DNA of 64,000 nucleotides. Origin: Granulicella sp. GTDB lineage: Bacteria > Acidobacteriota > Terriglobia > Terriglobales > Acidobacteriaceae. This document shows, one piece after another, positions 44,043 through 53,950 of the stretch (position 1 is the first letter of the stretch; each line of letters starts with the position of its first letter). The notes under the pieces are model-generated. The model ran no database searches and was not told where the DNA came from. It was given only the letters and a program-made list of their open reading frames with translations. The DNA is taken from positions 1-64,000 of the forward strand of contig DAIDGQ010000022.1 in NCBI GenBank assembly GCA_027452215.1, written 5' to 3'. The position numbers and the translations under genes are program-made.

Positions 44043-47000
44043 ATGATGACCGTTTCGCTGCGCGCAGCTTCCCCGAGCCAGCTACGCAACTCGCTCGCCG
44101 CGATGCGGTTCTGGCTTCTGCTGATGCTGTTCGTCTGCTTCGCAGGATCGGCCTCAGCTCAAAGTCTCTCTCCGGGCGGCCCGGTCGAATTCGGCCTCGT
44201 TCAAATTGGCAACACCTCCGGCACCAGCACTCTTAGTTTCTTCGCTCCATCGGCCGGGATCACCATCCAGAGCGTCACCGCTGTCACGGGAGGAGCGCTC
44301 AATAAGGACTTTTCCGTAGTTTCAAACACCTGCAGCGGGTACCTCCATTCTCCCTCCACGTGCACGATCGAACTGTCTTTCAGTCCCAAGCAGTTGGGTA
44401 TTCGCCTCGGCGCTCTCAATATTAGAGATAGCAACGGCAATATCACCAACACGGTCTATCTATCGGGCGTTGGCGTAGGTCCTCAGTTCGTCTTCGCACC
44501 AACCGCTGCGGTCATCACGGCTTCCTCATCGGCTTTAAGCCCTGCAGACTTTAGGGCGGGAGCTTCGGTTGCAGATGGGGACGGCAATCTGTACTTCACG
44601 GATGTGACCAATGGCCGGATCCTCGAGCGTTCGGCTCTGGGCGCCTACTCGCAAGTTGCGACCCTGCCCGTCACCGGCACCTCAGGCATTGCAATGGACG
44701 GCACCGGGACGCTCTACGTCTCTTCGGGCAGCTCGGTTTACTACTTCATGCCCGGCAGCACCCCGCAAATTCTTCCTCTCCCTGCGAGCATTACTTTGGG
44801 GGCTCCCTCGGGTCTCGCCGTCGATCTTGCCCAGGACCTCTACATCGCGGATAACAGCAAGAACGTGATCTATCAGGTTCCGCTCGGCTCCAACAGCGGC
44901 GCGACCTTGGCGATCACGGGCCCGGGCGTCCCCCTCTCCGGACCTGCCGGTCTCGCCGTGGACGCCAGCAATAATCTGTACGTCGCCGACTCAGGTCACG
45001 ACAGAATTGTCGAGATACCGCTCGGCTCCCTGGTATCCTCGGTCGTCAGCTTCACCAGCCTTACTCTCAGCAATCCCACGGGAGTCTCCGTCGACGCCGC
45101 TGGCACCGTCTATATTGCCAACACTGGCGGAAGTGACATCATAGAGTCCACTGTCACCGGCACCCAGTTCATCCTCACCGAGACGCCCAACCCGTTCACT
45201 CTCATCACGCCTACTGGCGTCCTGATCCAGCCCAACGGGGACCTCGTCATCAGCGACACCTCACAGGGCCTTGTCGACGTCGCACGCTCCGCTCCAGCCG
45301 TAAATTTCCCGACCCCCACCGAGGTCGGTACCCTCGACGCGACTGATGACTCGGAGCACCTCACCGTTCAGAGTTCCGGTAATATCACTGCCGACCTTGC
45401 GTTCTCGCCGACGACCACGAACCCGAGTATCAGCACCAATGCCTTCCTCCTCGCCACCACCGGAAGTTGCCCCACCCTCGCTGCGGGTGCGCCCGTTGCT
45501 CCGGCCGACGCCTTCGTCCCCGGCCAGGTCTGCACCTACGACATCAACTTCAAGCCCACAGTGGTCGGCCCGAATACCGCGAACCTGATCCTTGCAACCA
45601 CGGCTGCCTCTGGTGCTCTCACCGCCTCCACCACCGTCCCGCTTACTGGGATCGGCCTTTCCACGATCAAGTCCTTCAGCCTCGTTGCCATTCCCTCCAC
45701 TATCAATAAGGGTGGAACGGTCTCCCTCATTCTCACCGCACTCAACGCTGATGGCACGACCGTTGCCACCGACTACGTTGGTACCGTGACTTTCACGACT
45801 ACTGACTCCACGGGCCTGTATCTTGGCGGCTCCAGTCCAAATACCCGTACCACCACCTATACCTTCACCGCTGCAGATAATGGCGTGCTCACCATTCCCG
45901 CCTCGACGGGTTTGCAGCTCAATCAGTATGGTGTCTTCACCGCCAGCGCCACTGATGGTACTTACTCTGCTACCAGCAACAATATCTATGTCATAGAGCC
46001 CACGACTCTTACGTTGACGAGTTCGATCAACCCGTCGCTGGTCAATCAATCCACTACCTTTACGCTGACTGTCGGCACCACCGGAGGCCTTACTCCCGTC
46101 GGCACCGTTACCTTCTATAGCAACGGCGTACAGATCGGCAGCGCGGTAGCCCTCACGGCGGGCGCCACGGCCAGCATCAACGATAGCTTTGCAGCAGCTG
46201 GGAGCTACACGATCACGGCGACCTATACCCCTGATCCCACAAACAGCACGCAGCCCGGTACTGCGTCCCTTACTCAAGTCGTCGGTCTTCCCACCTCCAT
46301 CACGCTTGCCAGCTCGGTCAATCCGTCGCTGGTCAATCAGTCCACGACGCTCACTGCGACGGTCTCGGCAATCGCATCGCCTACCGGCAGTGTGACCTTC
46401 TACAACGGAGCCACCGCTCTCGGCACGGTCGCGGTCACCGTCAACGGAACAACGGGGACGGCCGTGCTTCCCGTTAGCTTTCCGACCGCCGGAACTTATC
46501 CTCTTACGGCGATTTACACCACCAGCAGCAGCAACCCCGATGTCACCAATGCCACCTCCTCAATCCTCAGCCAGGTAGTTCAGAACACCTCCAGCCTCGT
46601 ATTCACCAGCTCGGTCAACCCTTCGCAGCTCAACCAGTCCACGACCCTCACTGCAAATTTGACAGCGCTCGGTTCGCCTACGGGCACAGTGAAGTTCTAC
46701 GACGGAACGACGCTGCTCGGCACGGTTCCGCTCACCGGCGCATCGGCCAGCCTCGTGGTTAGCTTCTCTGTCACGGGCAACCACAGCCTCAAGGCGGTCT
46801 ACTCCGGCGACACTCTGACCTCTCCTGCGACGGCGACCCTCACGCAAGTCGTTCTCAGCGCTTCCGGTCTCATCCTCAGCAGCTCGATCAATCCCTCGCT
46901 GGTCGGGCAGAACACCGTCCTTACCGCCACTCTTAGCACCTCTACTGCTGCCACCGGGACCATCAAGTTCTACGATGGTGCCACGCTACTTGGCACCCAG

Positions 47001-49586
47001 AGCGTAACCGGGGCTAACACGGTCCTCTCGGTCAGCTTCTCAGTCGTTGGTACTCATCCTCTGACCGCCGTCTACTCTGGTGACGCTTCCAACGCACCCG
47101 CCAGCTCCGCCATTCTCAATCAGATCGTAGAGAACACCTCCAGCCTCACCCTTACCAGCTCCGTCAATCCGTCGCAGCTCAATCAGTCCACAACCCTCAC
47201 CGCCGGCCTTACTACGCTCGGCTCGCCCACTGGCACCGTCAAGTTCTATGACGGCGCGACGCTGCTTGGTACTCAGAGTCTCGCCGGCACGACCGCCAGT
47301 CTCACGGTAAGCTTCTCCACTTCGGGCACCCATAACCTCAAGGCGGTGTACTCCGGCGACGCGCAAACCGCGCCAGCAACGGCAACACTTGCGCAAGTCG
47401 TCCTCAGTGCGTCCGGCCTCACTCTCATCAGCTCGGTCAACCCCTCGCTGGTCGGTCAGACCACCAACCTTACGGCGATCCTGAGTACCCCCACCACTCC
47501 CACCGGCACCATGAAGTTCTATGATGGCGCCACGCTGCTTGGCACCCAGACCGTAACCGGGGCCAACACGATCTTCTCCGTCAGCTTCTCCACTGTGGGG
47601 ACGCATCCGCTCACCGCTGTCTACTCCGGTGACGCGTCCAACGCGCCTGCCACCTCTGCCGTCCTCTCCCAGATCGTTCAGAACACCTCCAGCCTGATCT
47701 TCACCAGCTCCATCAACCCCTCGCAGCCAAATCAGTCGACCACCCTCAGCGTCAATCTGAGCGCCCTTGGCTCACCTACAGGCACCGTCAAGTTCTATGA
47801 CGGCGCTACCCTTATCGGCACCGCGAACCTCACCGGTGGAACCGCCAGCATCTCGGTCGCGTTCGCTGCACCTGGTAGCCACGCGCTCAAGGCGGTCTAC
47901 TCCGGCGACGCGCTCACCGCCCCCTCAACTGCAACGCTTGCTCAGGTTGTCCTCAACTTCTCGACGGTCACTCTCACCAGTTCGGTCAATCCGTCGCTGG
48001 TCGGGCAGGCCACCACGTTTACGGCCAGCCTCAACGCCACCGGCGCGCCGACCGGGACCGTCAAGTTCTATGATGGCGCCACGCTGCTTGGCACTCAGAG
48101 CCTCGCTGGCCTCTCCGCCAGCCTCAGTGTCAGCTTTGCCGCCGCTGGTACGCATCCGATCACGGCCGTCTACTCTGGCGACGTGAACACTACGCCCGGA
48201 ACCTCGGGTGTCCTCTCGCAGGTAGTTCTGAACGTCACAAGCATCACTCTGACCAGCTCGGTCAATCCCTCGCAACTCAATCAGGCCACCACCCTCACGG
48301 CGAATCTGAGCGCCCTCGGAACGCCCACCGGAGCTGTCAAGTTCTATGACGGCGCGACGCTCCTCGGGAGCCAGAATCTCACAGGTAGCAGCGCCAGCAT
48401 CTCGGTCTCCTTCTCGACCTCCGGCAGCCACAGCCTCAAGGCGGTTTACTCCGGCGACGCAAACACCGCGCCTGGCACTGCTACCCTAACTCAGATCGTA
48501 CTCAACCTCACGACCGTCACGTTGTCGACCTCGGTCAATCCGGTTTCCGTCAACGCCAATACGACGCTCACCTCGACCGTATCTTCCGCCGGCACACCTA
48601 CCGGCACAGTGGCCTTCTACGCTGGCGCCAACAAGCTGGGTACGGCGACGATCGCCGGAGGAGTTGCCAGCCTTGTCGTCAGCTTCCCCACTGCGGGCAT
48701 CTACTCACTTACCGCCGTGTACAGCGGCGACGCGAACAACCAGACGGCGACCTCCGCACCCATCTCTCAAACTGTTCTAAACGTAGCCACAGTCGCACTC
48801 ACCAGCTCAGCTAACCCCGTTCTGCTCGATAACCCAACCATTCTCTCCGCGATCCTCACCTCCACGGGTCCCGCGCCCACGGGGACGGTCAGCTTCTATG
48901 ACGGGACGACGCCGCTAGGCGTTGCTATGCTCATCAATGGCACTGCGAGCGTTAGTGCCAGCTTCGTCTACGCCGGAACCCACACCATCACCGCCCTCTA
49001 CTCCGGAGACGCCGTCACCGCATCAGCGAGTGCTCCGGCACTCTCGCAAGTCGTCGCTGACTTCTCCTTCGTGGTCGCCTCCGGCACCTCGAGCTCCGCA
49101 TCGACGATCGCCGGTGGAACGGCCTCCTACTCCCTGTCGCTGACGCCGCTGATCACCACCACGCTGCCGTCGGCGGTCTCCTTCACGGTGACCGGCCTGC
49201 CCACAACGGCCACCTTCGTCCTTACCCCGGCCAGTGTCGCCGCCGGCGCAGGAGCCACTCCCGTAGCCTTCAACGTCACCGCCGCACAGATCGTTGCAGC
49301 CATCCAGGCTCATCGGCCCCCAGTGCATCGTTCCCCAGCACGGTACGCTCCGGTGGCGTTCGCCTTCCTGGCGCTTCCACTGGCCTGGTTCCGCCGCCGC
49401 AAGCGCTTTGCTTCGCTCTTTGCCTCTCTCTGTCTCCTTCTCGCGATCACCGGGGGCCTCACCGGTTGTATCTCCGATCCAGCCTCTGGCTACTATGGCC
49501 AGACCCCTCAGACTTACAACGTTACGGTGACCGCGACCTCCGGCAGTCTCGCTCGGTCCACCTACCTCACTCTCACTATCCAGTAA
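44043..49586 (+). CDS. Giant exported protein: beta-propeller plus eleven Ig-like repeats (1847 aa)
   Basis: A signal peptide ('MRFWLLLMLFVCFAGSASAQ' inside the leader) is followed by an ASPM/Hydin-like beta domain. An NHL-type propeller spans about residues 160-420 ('LYVADSGHDRIVEIPLGS', 'NNLYVADSGH'). Then come eleven bacterial Ig-like (Big_3 type) domains from about residue 650 to 1665, each starting 'LTSSVNPS' and containing 'GTVKFYDGATLLGT'. The C-terminus has a hydrophobic segment, an Arg/Lys cluster (RRRK), a second hydrophobic stretch ending 'GGLTGC', and a final beta tail. This resembles acidobacterial cell-surface proteins of unknown adhesive or structural role. I prefer ATG 44043, behind GGAGG; an ATG at 44046 and a TTG at 44010 are alternatives. 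Confidence 0.88.
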   Translation: MMTVSLRAASPSQLRNSLAAMRFWLLLMLFVCFAGSASAQSLSPGGPVEFGLVQIGNTSGTSTLSFFAPSAGITIQSVTAVTGGALNKDFSVVSNTCSGYLHSPSTCTIELSFSPKQLGIRLGALNIRDSNGNITNTVYLSGVGVGPQFVFAPTAAVITASSSALSPADFRAGASVADGDGNLYFTDVTNGRILERSALGAYSQVATLPVTGTSGIAMDGTGTLYVSSGSSVYYFMPGSTPQILPLPASITLGAPSGLAVDLAQDLYIADNSKNVIYQVPLGSNSGATLAITGPGVPLSGPAGLAVDASNNLYVADSGHDRIVEIPLGSLVSSVVSFTSLTLSNPTGVSVDAAGTVYIANTGGSDIIESTVTGTQFILTETPNPFTLITPTGVLIQPNGDLVISDTSQGLVDVARSAPAVNFPTPTEVGTLDATDDSEHLTVQSSGNITADLAFSPTTTNPSISTNAFLLATTGSCPTLAAGAPVAPADAFVPGQVCTYDINFKPTVVGPNTANLILATTAASGALTASTTVPLTGIGLSTIKSFSLVAIPSTINKGGTVSLILTALNADGTTVATDYVGTVTFTTTDSTGLYLGGSSPNTRTTTYTFTAADNGVLTIPASTGLQLNQYGVFTASATDGTYSATSNNIYVIEPTTLTLTSSINPSLVNQSTTFTLTVGTTGGLTPVGTVTFYSNGVQIGSAVALTAGATASINDSFAAAGSYTITATYTPDPTNSTQPGTASLTQVVGLPTSITLASSVNPSLVNQSTTLTATVSAIASPTGSVTFYNGATALGTVAVTVNGTTGTAVLPVSFPTAGTYPLTAIYTTSSSNPDVTNATSSILSQVVQNTSSLVFTSSVNPSQLNQSTTLTANLTALGSPTGTVKFYDGTTLLGTVPLTGASASLVVSFSVTGNHSLKAVYSGDTLTSPATATLTQVVLSASGLILSSSINPSLVGQNTVLTATLSTSTAATGTIKFYDGATLLGTQSVTGANTVLSVSFSVVGTHPLTAVYSGDASNAPASSAILNQIVENTSSLTLTSSVNPSQLNQSTTLTAGLTTLGSPTGTVKFYDGATLLGTQSLAGTTASLTVSFSTSGTHNLKAVYSGDAQTAPATATLAQVVLSASGLTLISSVNPSLVGQTTNLTAILSTPTTPTGTMKFYDGATLLGTQTVTGANTIFSVSFSTVGTHPLTAVYSGDASNAPATSAVLSQIVQNTSSLIFTSSINPSQPNQSTTLSVNLSALGSPTGTVKFYDGATLIGTANLTGGTASISVAFAAPGSHALKAVYSGDALTAPSTATLAQVVLNFSTVTLTSSVNPSLVGQATTFTASLNATGAPTGTVKFYDGATLLGTQSLAGLSASLSVSFAAAGTHPITAVYSGDVNTTPGTSGVLSQVVLNVTSITLTSSVNPSQLNQATTLTANLSALGTPTGAVKFYDGATLLGSQNLTGSSASISVSFSTSGSHSLKAVYSGDANTAPGTATLTQIVLNLTTVTLSTSVNPVSVNANTTLTSTVSSAGTPTGTVAFYAGANKLGTATIAGGVASLVVSFPTAGIYSLTAVYSGDANNQTATSAPISQTVLNVATVALTSSANPVLLDNPTILSAILTSTGPAPTGTVSFYDGTTPLGVAMLINGTASVSASFVYAGTHTITALYSGDAVTASASAPALSQVVADFSFVVASGTSSSASTIAGGTASYSLSLTPLITTTLPSAVSFTVTGLPTTATFVLTPASVAAGAGATPVAFNVTAAQIVAAIQAHRPPVHRSPARYAPVAFAFLALPLAWFRRRKRFASLFASLCLLLAITGGLTGCISDPASGYYGQTPQTYNVTVTATSGSLARSTYLTLTIQ
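46000..49040 (+). repeat. Coding tandem repeats of about 280 bp (Ig-like domains)
   Basis: Eleven tandem units encode the Ig-like domains. They are similar at the DNA level, for example 'ttctatgacggcgc' and 'tactccggcgacgc' recur. Several units alternate between a 'QLNQ' type and a 'LVGQ' type, so a double unit of about 560 bp repeats in the middle of the array (about 46600-48240). Confidence 0.85.
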
Positions 49587-49605
49587 TCTAGGAGTGACTC
49601 CCGGC

Positions 49606-50304
49606 ATGCGTAAGACCGCTTCCTCAACTCGGACCGCAACGTACCGCCTAACCTTGCGGCCTGTCTCGCTCGTCTTCGGTCGGGCGAGCGCGGCGCTGCT
49701 CCGAGTCCGAGTGATCGCGGTAGTTCTCCTGGCGCTGCCTCTCACCACGCTGACTCCTCAGGCCCAGGCCCAGTTCCACCAACCCTCCGACCTCGGCATG
49801 ACATTCACTCAGCAGCGTTCCAAGTTCGTCGGAAGCGCCTCCACCGACTATTTCTATCTCCGCGGAGCCACCGTCGACTACGGCACCAACCTCTGGCACG
49901 GCATCGGGCCCGCTGTCGCCTTCAACGGCATGGCCGTCACTAACCTCCGCCAGCAGATTGACATCCACCAAGTCAGCTTTCTCGGCGGAGTCCGCTACGC
50001 CTACAGCAAAGGCCATATCACGCCAACCATATGGAATCGCAGGGGAAGCATCTTCGTCGAGGGCCTCTACGGCCTTACCCTTGCGACCGCCGGCTACTAT
50101 CCAGACCCAGCCTCCAGTACCCTCAAAAGCAACGCGTCCGGCTTTACTTACGCCCTTGGTGGAGGAATCAACTACAACCTCTACCACGCCTTTGAGCTCC
50201 GCCTCATGTCCCACTACTTCGTCACCGACCTCCCCAACGGAGGCAGTAATCAGCAGAAAAACATCCAGGTCAGCGCTGGCGTCAACTGGCATTTTGGCTA
50301 CTAA
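49606..50304 (+). CDS. Outer-membrane beta-barrel protein (232 aa)
   Basis: After a signal peptide ('VIAVVLLALPLTTLTPQAQAQ'), the chain alternates short amphipathic strands and turns and ends in 'NIQVSAGVNWHFGY'. That final aromatic is typical of small outer-membrane barrels of the OmpA/OmpX size. No ligand can be read. The ATG at 49606 is 19 bases past the giant gene's stop and has AGGAG upstream; a GTG four codons earlier is possible. The spacing implies co-transcription with the Ig-repeat protein. Confidence 0.78.
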   Translation: MRKTASSTRTATYRLTLRPVSLVFGRASAALLRVRVIAVVLLALPLTTLTPQAQAQFHQPSDLGMTFTQQRSKFVGSASTDYFYLRGATVDYGTNLWHGIGPAVAFNGMAVTNLRQQIDIHQVSFLGGVRYAYSKGHITPTIWNRRGSIFVEGLYGLTLATAGYYPDPASSTLKSNASGFTYALGGGINYNLYHAFELRLMSHYFVTDLPNGGSNQQKNIQVSAGVNWHFGY

Positions 50305-50416
50305 ACTCTTGCAAATCCCTCGTCTTTACGGCATTACTCAATCCTGCAGACGATTATTTCGACGGTACCAAGCGGATAGCTCTCCGTGGGTACACTCATT
50401 TGCATCCTAACAAGCG

Positions 50417-52159
50417 ATGATGGAAGTTACTCCCTATAACAATGTTCCCGTCTCTGTTGAGTCACAGAACGAGGAACACCTCCGCCTCCTGATCGAGACA
50501 GGCCTCCTGCTTGCCTCGGAGCGGTCGCTTGACGACATCATCCAAGCGGCTCTCGATGCGGGCCTCCATCTTTGTGGCGCCAAATTTGGTGCCTTCTTCT
50601 ACAACAATGTTGACGATAACGGAGAACCCTACCGTCTTTATAAGGTCGTCGGTCTAGAAGCGTCCGCCTTCGCTAATTTTCCTATGCCGCGCCCCACGGA
50701 ACTCTTCAACGTCACGTTTCTCGGGCAAGGAATCGTCCGCTCTGGTGATATCACACTCGATTCTCGCTATGGGCACAATTTTCCGCATAAGGGGATGCCG
50801 AAAAATCATCCCCCGGTGCGAAGCTACCTGGCTGTCCCGGTCCGCAGCCGCAACGGAGGTGTTCTAGGGGGCCTGCTCTATGGCCATCCGGACGCCAACG
50901 TCTTTCAGGCCGCAAGCGAAGGCCTCGTTGCCACCGTCGCCTCCCAGGCCGCAGTCGCCATCGATAATGTTCGTCTCGCAGAGAGCCTAACCCACGAAAT
51001 TTCGCTCGTGGACGCCGCACGAGCCCTCCAGCGCGAGACAGCCGACCGTCTCCGGCTCGCGCTCGATGCCGAACAGCTCGGCACCTGGACCTGGGACCGT
51101 GCCACCGATCTTCTAGACCTCGATGAACGCGCCGCCTATCTCCTTCAGGCTCAGCCCCATGTTCCCATTACCCGCACTGCGCTGCGGGAGCGAATTGTTA
51201 CCGCTGAAGACCTGGCCTCCACTGCGCAAAGCCTGCAAGACTCCCTCGCTACCGGCGGCCACTACTCGGCTGAGTATCGACTCGACGCTCCCAATAATAC
51301 CCACACCTGGGTCTCCGCCAGCGGCATGGCTACTTACGCTCCCGGCTCCTCCACCATCACCGGAATGGTTGGAACCGTGCAAGACATTTCTGGCCGCAAG
51401 ATCCAGGAGGCCGCCCTCCGCCAGAGCGAGAAGCTGGCCGCAACCGGCCGCCTTGCCGCCACCATCGCCCACGAGATTAACAACCCGCTCGAGGCCGTCA
51501 CCAATCTCATCTATCTCTCGCGCACCGATCCCGACGTTCCCCCCGCAGTTCAGCAGCTTCTCGAGACCGCCGACACCGAGCTTGCGAGAGTTGCCCAGAT
51601 CGCGCAGCAAACCCTAGGTTTCTACCGCGATACTACACTGCCTGCTGAGATTGATCTCAACGACCTCCTCCAAAGTGTTGTGGATCTGTTCGCCCGCAAA
51701 ATGACGTCCCATAAGATCGCCTGCACGCTCGATCTCGAGCCCGGGCTGTGCATCCATGGCCTCCGGGGCGAGATGCGTCAGGTATTCTCGAACCTTATCG
51801 TCAATGCCATCGAGGCCTTCACCTCCGTCCCTAAGGCTGGCCGACTCCATATCCGCGGTCGTCATGTCCGCGGCCGCCGCAACGGTGTATCAATCCTCAT
51901 TTGTGACGGGGGAACCGGTATTCCTGCCCACGCCCGCCAGCGAGTCTTCTCCCCATTTTTCACGACCAAGCAATCGGTCGGCACGGGCCTTGGCCTATGG
52001 GTCACGCGGGGGTTTGTTGAGAAGCAAGGCGGCAGCATCCGGTTTCGCACCTCGACGGGTAATCCCGCCGGGACGATTTTTCGTGTCTTTCTGCCTGTAA
52101 ATCTGCCTCCGATGGCGCATCCGATGCACCAGACGTCCCCAGGTTTCCCTGTCGAGTAA
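50417..52159 (+). CDS. Soluble hybrid sensor: GAF-PAS histidine kinase (580 aa)
   Basis: Domains in order: GAF (about residues 20-175, 'ERSLDDIIQAALDAGLHLCG'), PAS (about 200-325, ending 'VGTVQDISGRKIQEAALRQS'), HisKA with the phospho-acceptor H352 in 'ATIAHEINNPLEAVTN', and HATPase_c with 'VFSNLIVNAIEAF', 'DGGTGIP' and 'GTGLGLWVTRGFVE'. There is no membrane helix, so it senses a cytosolic signal, perhaps through the GAF domain. The next gene, 125 bases on, is a receiver and its probable partner. Confidence 0.92.
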   Translation: MMEVTPYNNVPVSVESQNEEHLRLLIETGLLLASERSLDDIIQAALDAGLHLCGAKFGAFFYNNVDDNGEPYRLYKVVGLEASAFANFPMPRPTELFNVTFLGQGIVRSGDITLDSRYGHNFPHKGMPKNHPPVRSYLAVPVRSRNGGVLGGLLYGHPDANVFQAASEGLVATVASQAAVAIDNVRLAESLTHEISLVDAARALQRETADRLRLALDAEQLGTWTWDRATDLLDLDERAAYLLQAQPHVPITRTALRERIVTAEDLASTAQSLQDSLATGGHYSAEYRLDAPNNTHTWVSASGMATYAPGSSTITGMVGTVQDISGRKIQEAALRQSEKLAATGRLAATIAHEINNPLEAVTNLIYLSRTDPDVPPAVQQLLETADTELARVAQIAQQTLGFYRDTTLPAEIDLNDLLQSVVDLFARKMTSHKIACTLDLEPGLCIHGLRGEMRQVFSNLIVNAIEAFTSVPKAGRLHIRGRHVRGRRNGVSILICDGGTGIPAHARQRVFSPFFTTKQSVGTGLGLWVTRGFVEKQGGSIRFRTSTGNPAGTIFRVFLPVNLPPMAHPMHQTSPGFPVE

Positions 52160-52284
52160 CTGCTCCTCCTACGGTTACGCTTACGGCCATAACTCTCTGC
52201 GGCGACAATTATCTGTCCTGCGGCGCGCACAGGTCCCGGCAGTTCGCTAAACTCTAGCTAACGCTAACGATTAGCCAGGGCCCC

Positions 52285-52731
52285 ATGCATAACTTCCTCC
52301 TTTCAGGTAATTCGCTTAAGAACGCCCAGAATCCTGCGCTTGACGCAGAAGATGAGGCTTTGATCGATATCCCTTTGCCGCGTATCCTCGTCGTCGACGA
52401 CGAAGCTCTCATCGCCAACACCATTGTTCAAATTCTGAATCGTAGCGGCTTCATCGCTGAGGCTGCCTATGGCGGTCAGGAAGCCATTGAAGCTGCCCGC
52501 CGCATCTCCCCCGAGATCATCCTCTCTGACGTCCTGATGCCTCACCTTGACGGCGTAGAAGCGGCGATTGCCATCCAGAAGTTTCTCCCCGAAACTCGCA
52601 TTGTGCTCTTCAGCGGCCAGGCCGCTACGGTAGAAATTCTCGCCCGCGCCCGGGCCCGCGGCTATCACTTCGAGCTCCTTGCCAAGCCTCTCCATCCCAC
52701 CCAGCTCATCAAGCACCTCCGCAACGTCTAA
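52285..52731 (+). CDS. Stand-alone response-regulator receiver (148 aa)
   Basis: A CheY-like receiver with an N-terminal tail of about 30 residues. The acidic pair is in 'ILVVDDEALIANT', the phospho-acceptor is D82 in 'ILSDVLMPHLDGVEA', and the conserved Lys is in 'ELLAKPLHP'. There is no DNA-binding or enzymatic output domain, so it must act by protein contact or phosphorelay. Its place after the GAF-PAS kinase makes that kinase its likely phospho-donor. Confidence 0.92.
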   Translation: MHNFLLSGNSLKNAQNPALDAEDEALIDIPLPRILVVDDEALIANTIVQILNRSGFIAEAAYGGQEAIEAARRISPEIILSDVLMPHLDGVEAAIAIQKFLPETRIVLFSGQAATVEILARARARGYHFELLAKPLHPTQLIKHLRNV

Positions 52732-52779
52732 CGGTCCCAGTAGGTTTTCTGTCGCGGGCGACGGTGTTACTCTTCCGAG

Positions 52780-53934
52780 ATGCGCCCCCTCCTGCCCGTG
52801 TTTGCCCTCTGCCTGATAGCCCTCGCGTCCGCGCCTGCCCGAGCCCAGCAGGCTGACCCAACCATCTCCCTGCTCCAACGTCTGTCTGACGCACCCGGTA
52901 CCGCCGGTGCCGAAGACCCCGTTCGCGCCATCATGGTCTCCGAGCTCAAACCCCTCTCCACCGCTCCCATCCGCTACGACGGTATGGGCTCGGCAATCTT
53001 CGAGTTGGGCACGACAGGCCCCCGGATCATGATCGATGCCCACATGGACGAGCTCGGAGGCATGGTCCGGCGCATCGGCCCCAACGGCCAGCTTACGATG
53101 CAGATGCTCGGAGGGTGGCTCGACCAGGCACTCACCGACCAGCGGTGGATCATCCTCGGTAGCAAGGGCCCCGTCGAAGCCGTCACCGGAATCCGCGACA
53201 TCCACGTCATCACCCCGGCTGAGCGCAATGAAGTCATCCCCCGCAACAACATCTTCCTCGACATCGGTGCCAGCAACGCCGCCGAAGCCGCTGCCATGGG
53301 CATCGAGCCCGGCGACCCTATCGTCCCGGACTCTAAATTTCAGGTCATGAACGGCACCGGCAACTACCTCGGCAAGGCCTGGGACGACCGCATCGGTTGC
53401 GCCGTCCTCGTCCAGGCCATGCAGCGTCTCGCCAAACTGTCTCACCCCAATCACCTATTCTTCGTTGCTACGACTCAGGAAGAGATTGGCCTTCGCGGGG
53501 CTCGCACCGCCGCCAATATGGTTCATCCCGACCTCGGTTTCGCCATCGAAGGTGGCATCGCCAACGATCAGGGAGGCCACGCTGAAGAGACGCAAGCCCA
53601 CCTTGGAGCCGGCCCCGGCATCTTCCTCTACGACAGCAGCGCGATCCCCAACCGCAAGCTCGTCAGCTTCGTACGCGCTACGGCCAAGGACAACAACATC
53701 CCCCTCCAGCTTGACCTCGTTCAGGGCTACGGCGACGACTCCGCCGAGATCCAGGAGTCCGGTACCGGGGCGCCTACGCTCAACGTCGTCGTGCCGGTCC
53801 GCTACACCCACGCACACAACGGCATCGTCAACCGCCAGGACTTCGACCGCACCGTAGACCTGATGGTCGACCTGCTACAACACCTCGATGCCAATGCTGT
53901 AGCTCAAATCCGCGACTTTACCCCCATACCGTAA
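52780..53934 (+). CDS. Exported M42-family aminopeptidase (384 aa)
   Basis: A signal peptide ('LLPVFALCLIALASAPARAQ') precedes an M42/M20-like dizinc peptidase. Metal ligands are seen at H88 and D90 in 'MIDAHMDELGGMV', in 'GKAWDDRIGCAVLV', 'TQEEIGLRGA' (catalytic Glu and ligand) and 'FAIEGGIAND', and at the last His in 'RYTHAHNGI'. Cytosolic M42 enzymes form large shells that trim peptides; an exported form suggests periplasmic peptide use. It follows the receiver gene by 48 bases, but a functional link is not obvious. Confidence 0.88.
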   Translation: MRPLLPVFALCLIALASAPARAQQADPTISLLQRLSDAPGTAGAEDPVRAIMVSELKPLSTAPIRYDGMGSAIFELGTTGPRIMIDAHMDELGGMVRRIGPNGQLTMQMLGGWLDQALTDQRWIILGSKGPVEAVTGIRDIHVITPAERNEVIPRNNIFLDIGASNAAEAAAMGIEPGDPIVPDSKFQVMNGTGNYLGKAWDDRIGCAVLVQAMQRLAKLSHPNHLFFVATTQEEIGLRGARTAANMVHPDLGFAIEGGIANDQGGHAEETQAHLGAGPGIFLYDSSAIPNRKLVSFVRATAKDNNIPLQLDLVQGYGDDSAEIQESGTGAPTLNVVVPVRYTHAHNGIVNRQDFDRTVDLMVDLLQHLDANAVAQIRDFTPIP

Positions 53935-53950
53935 CTCCTGCCAAGAATAT

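Noticed and set aside
46000-49040. Repeats of the Ig-like gene as a CRISPR array
   Set aside because: Units are about 280 bp, diverged and fully coding in one frame; there are no short identical repeats with unique spacers.
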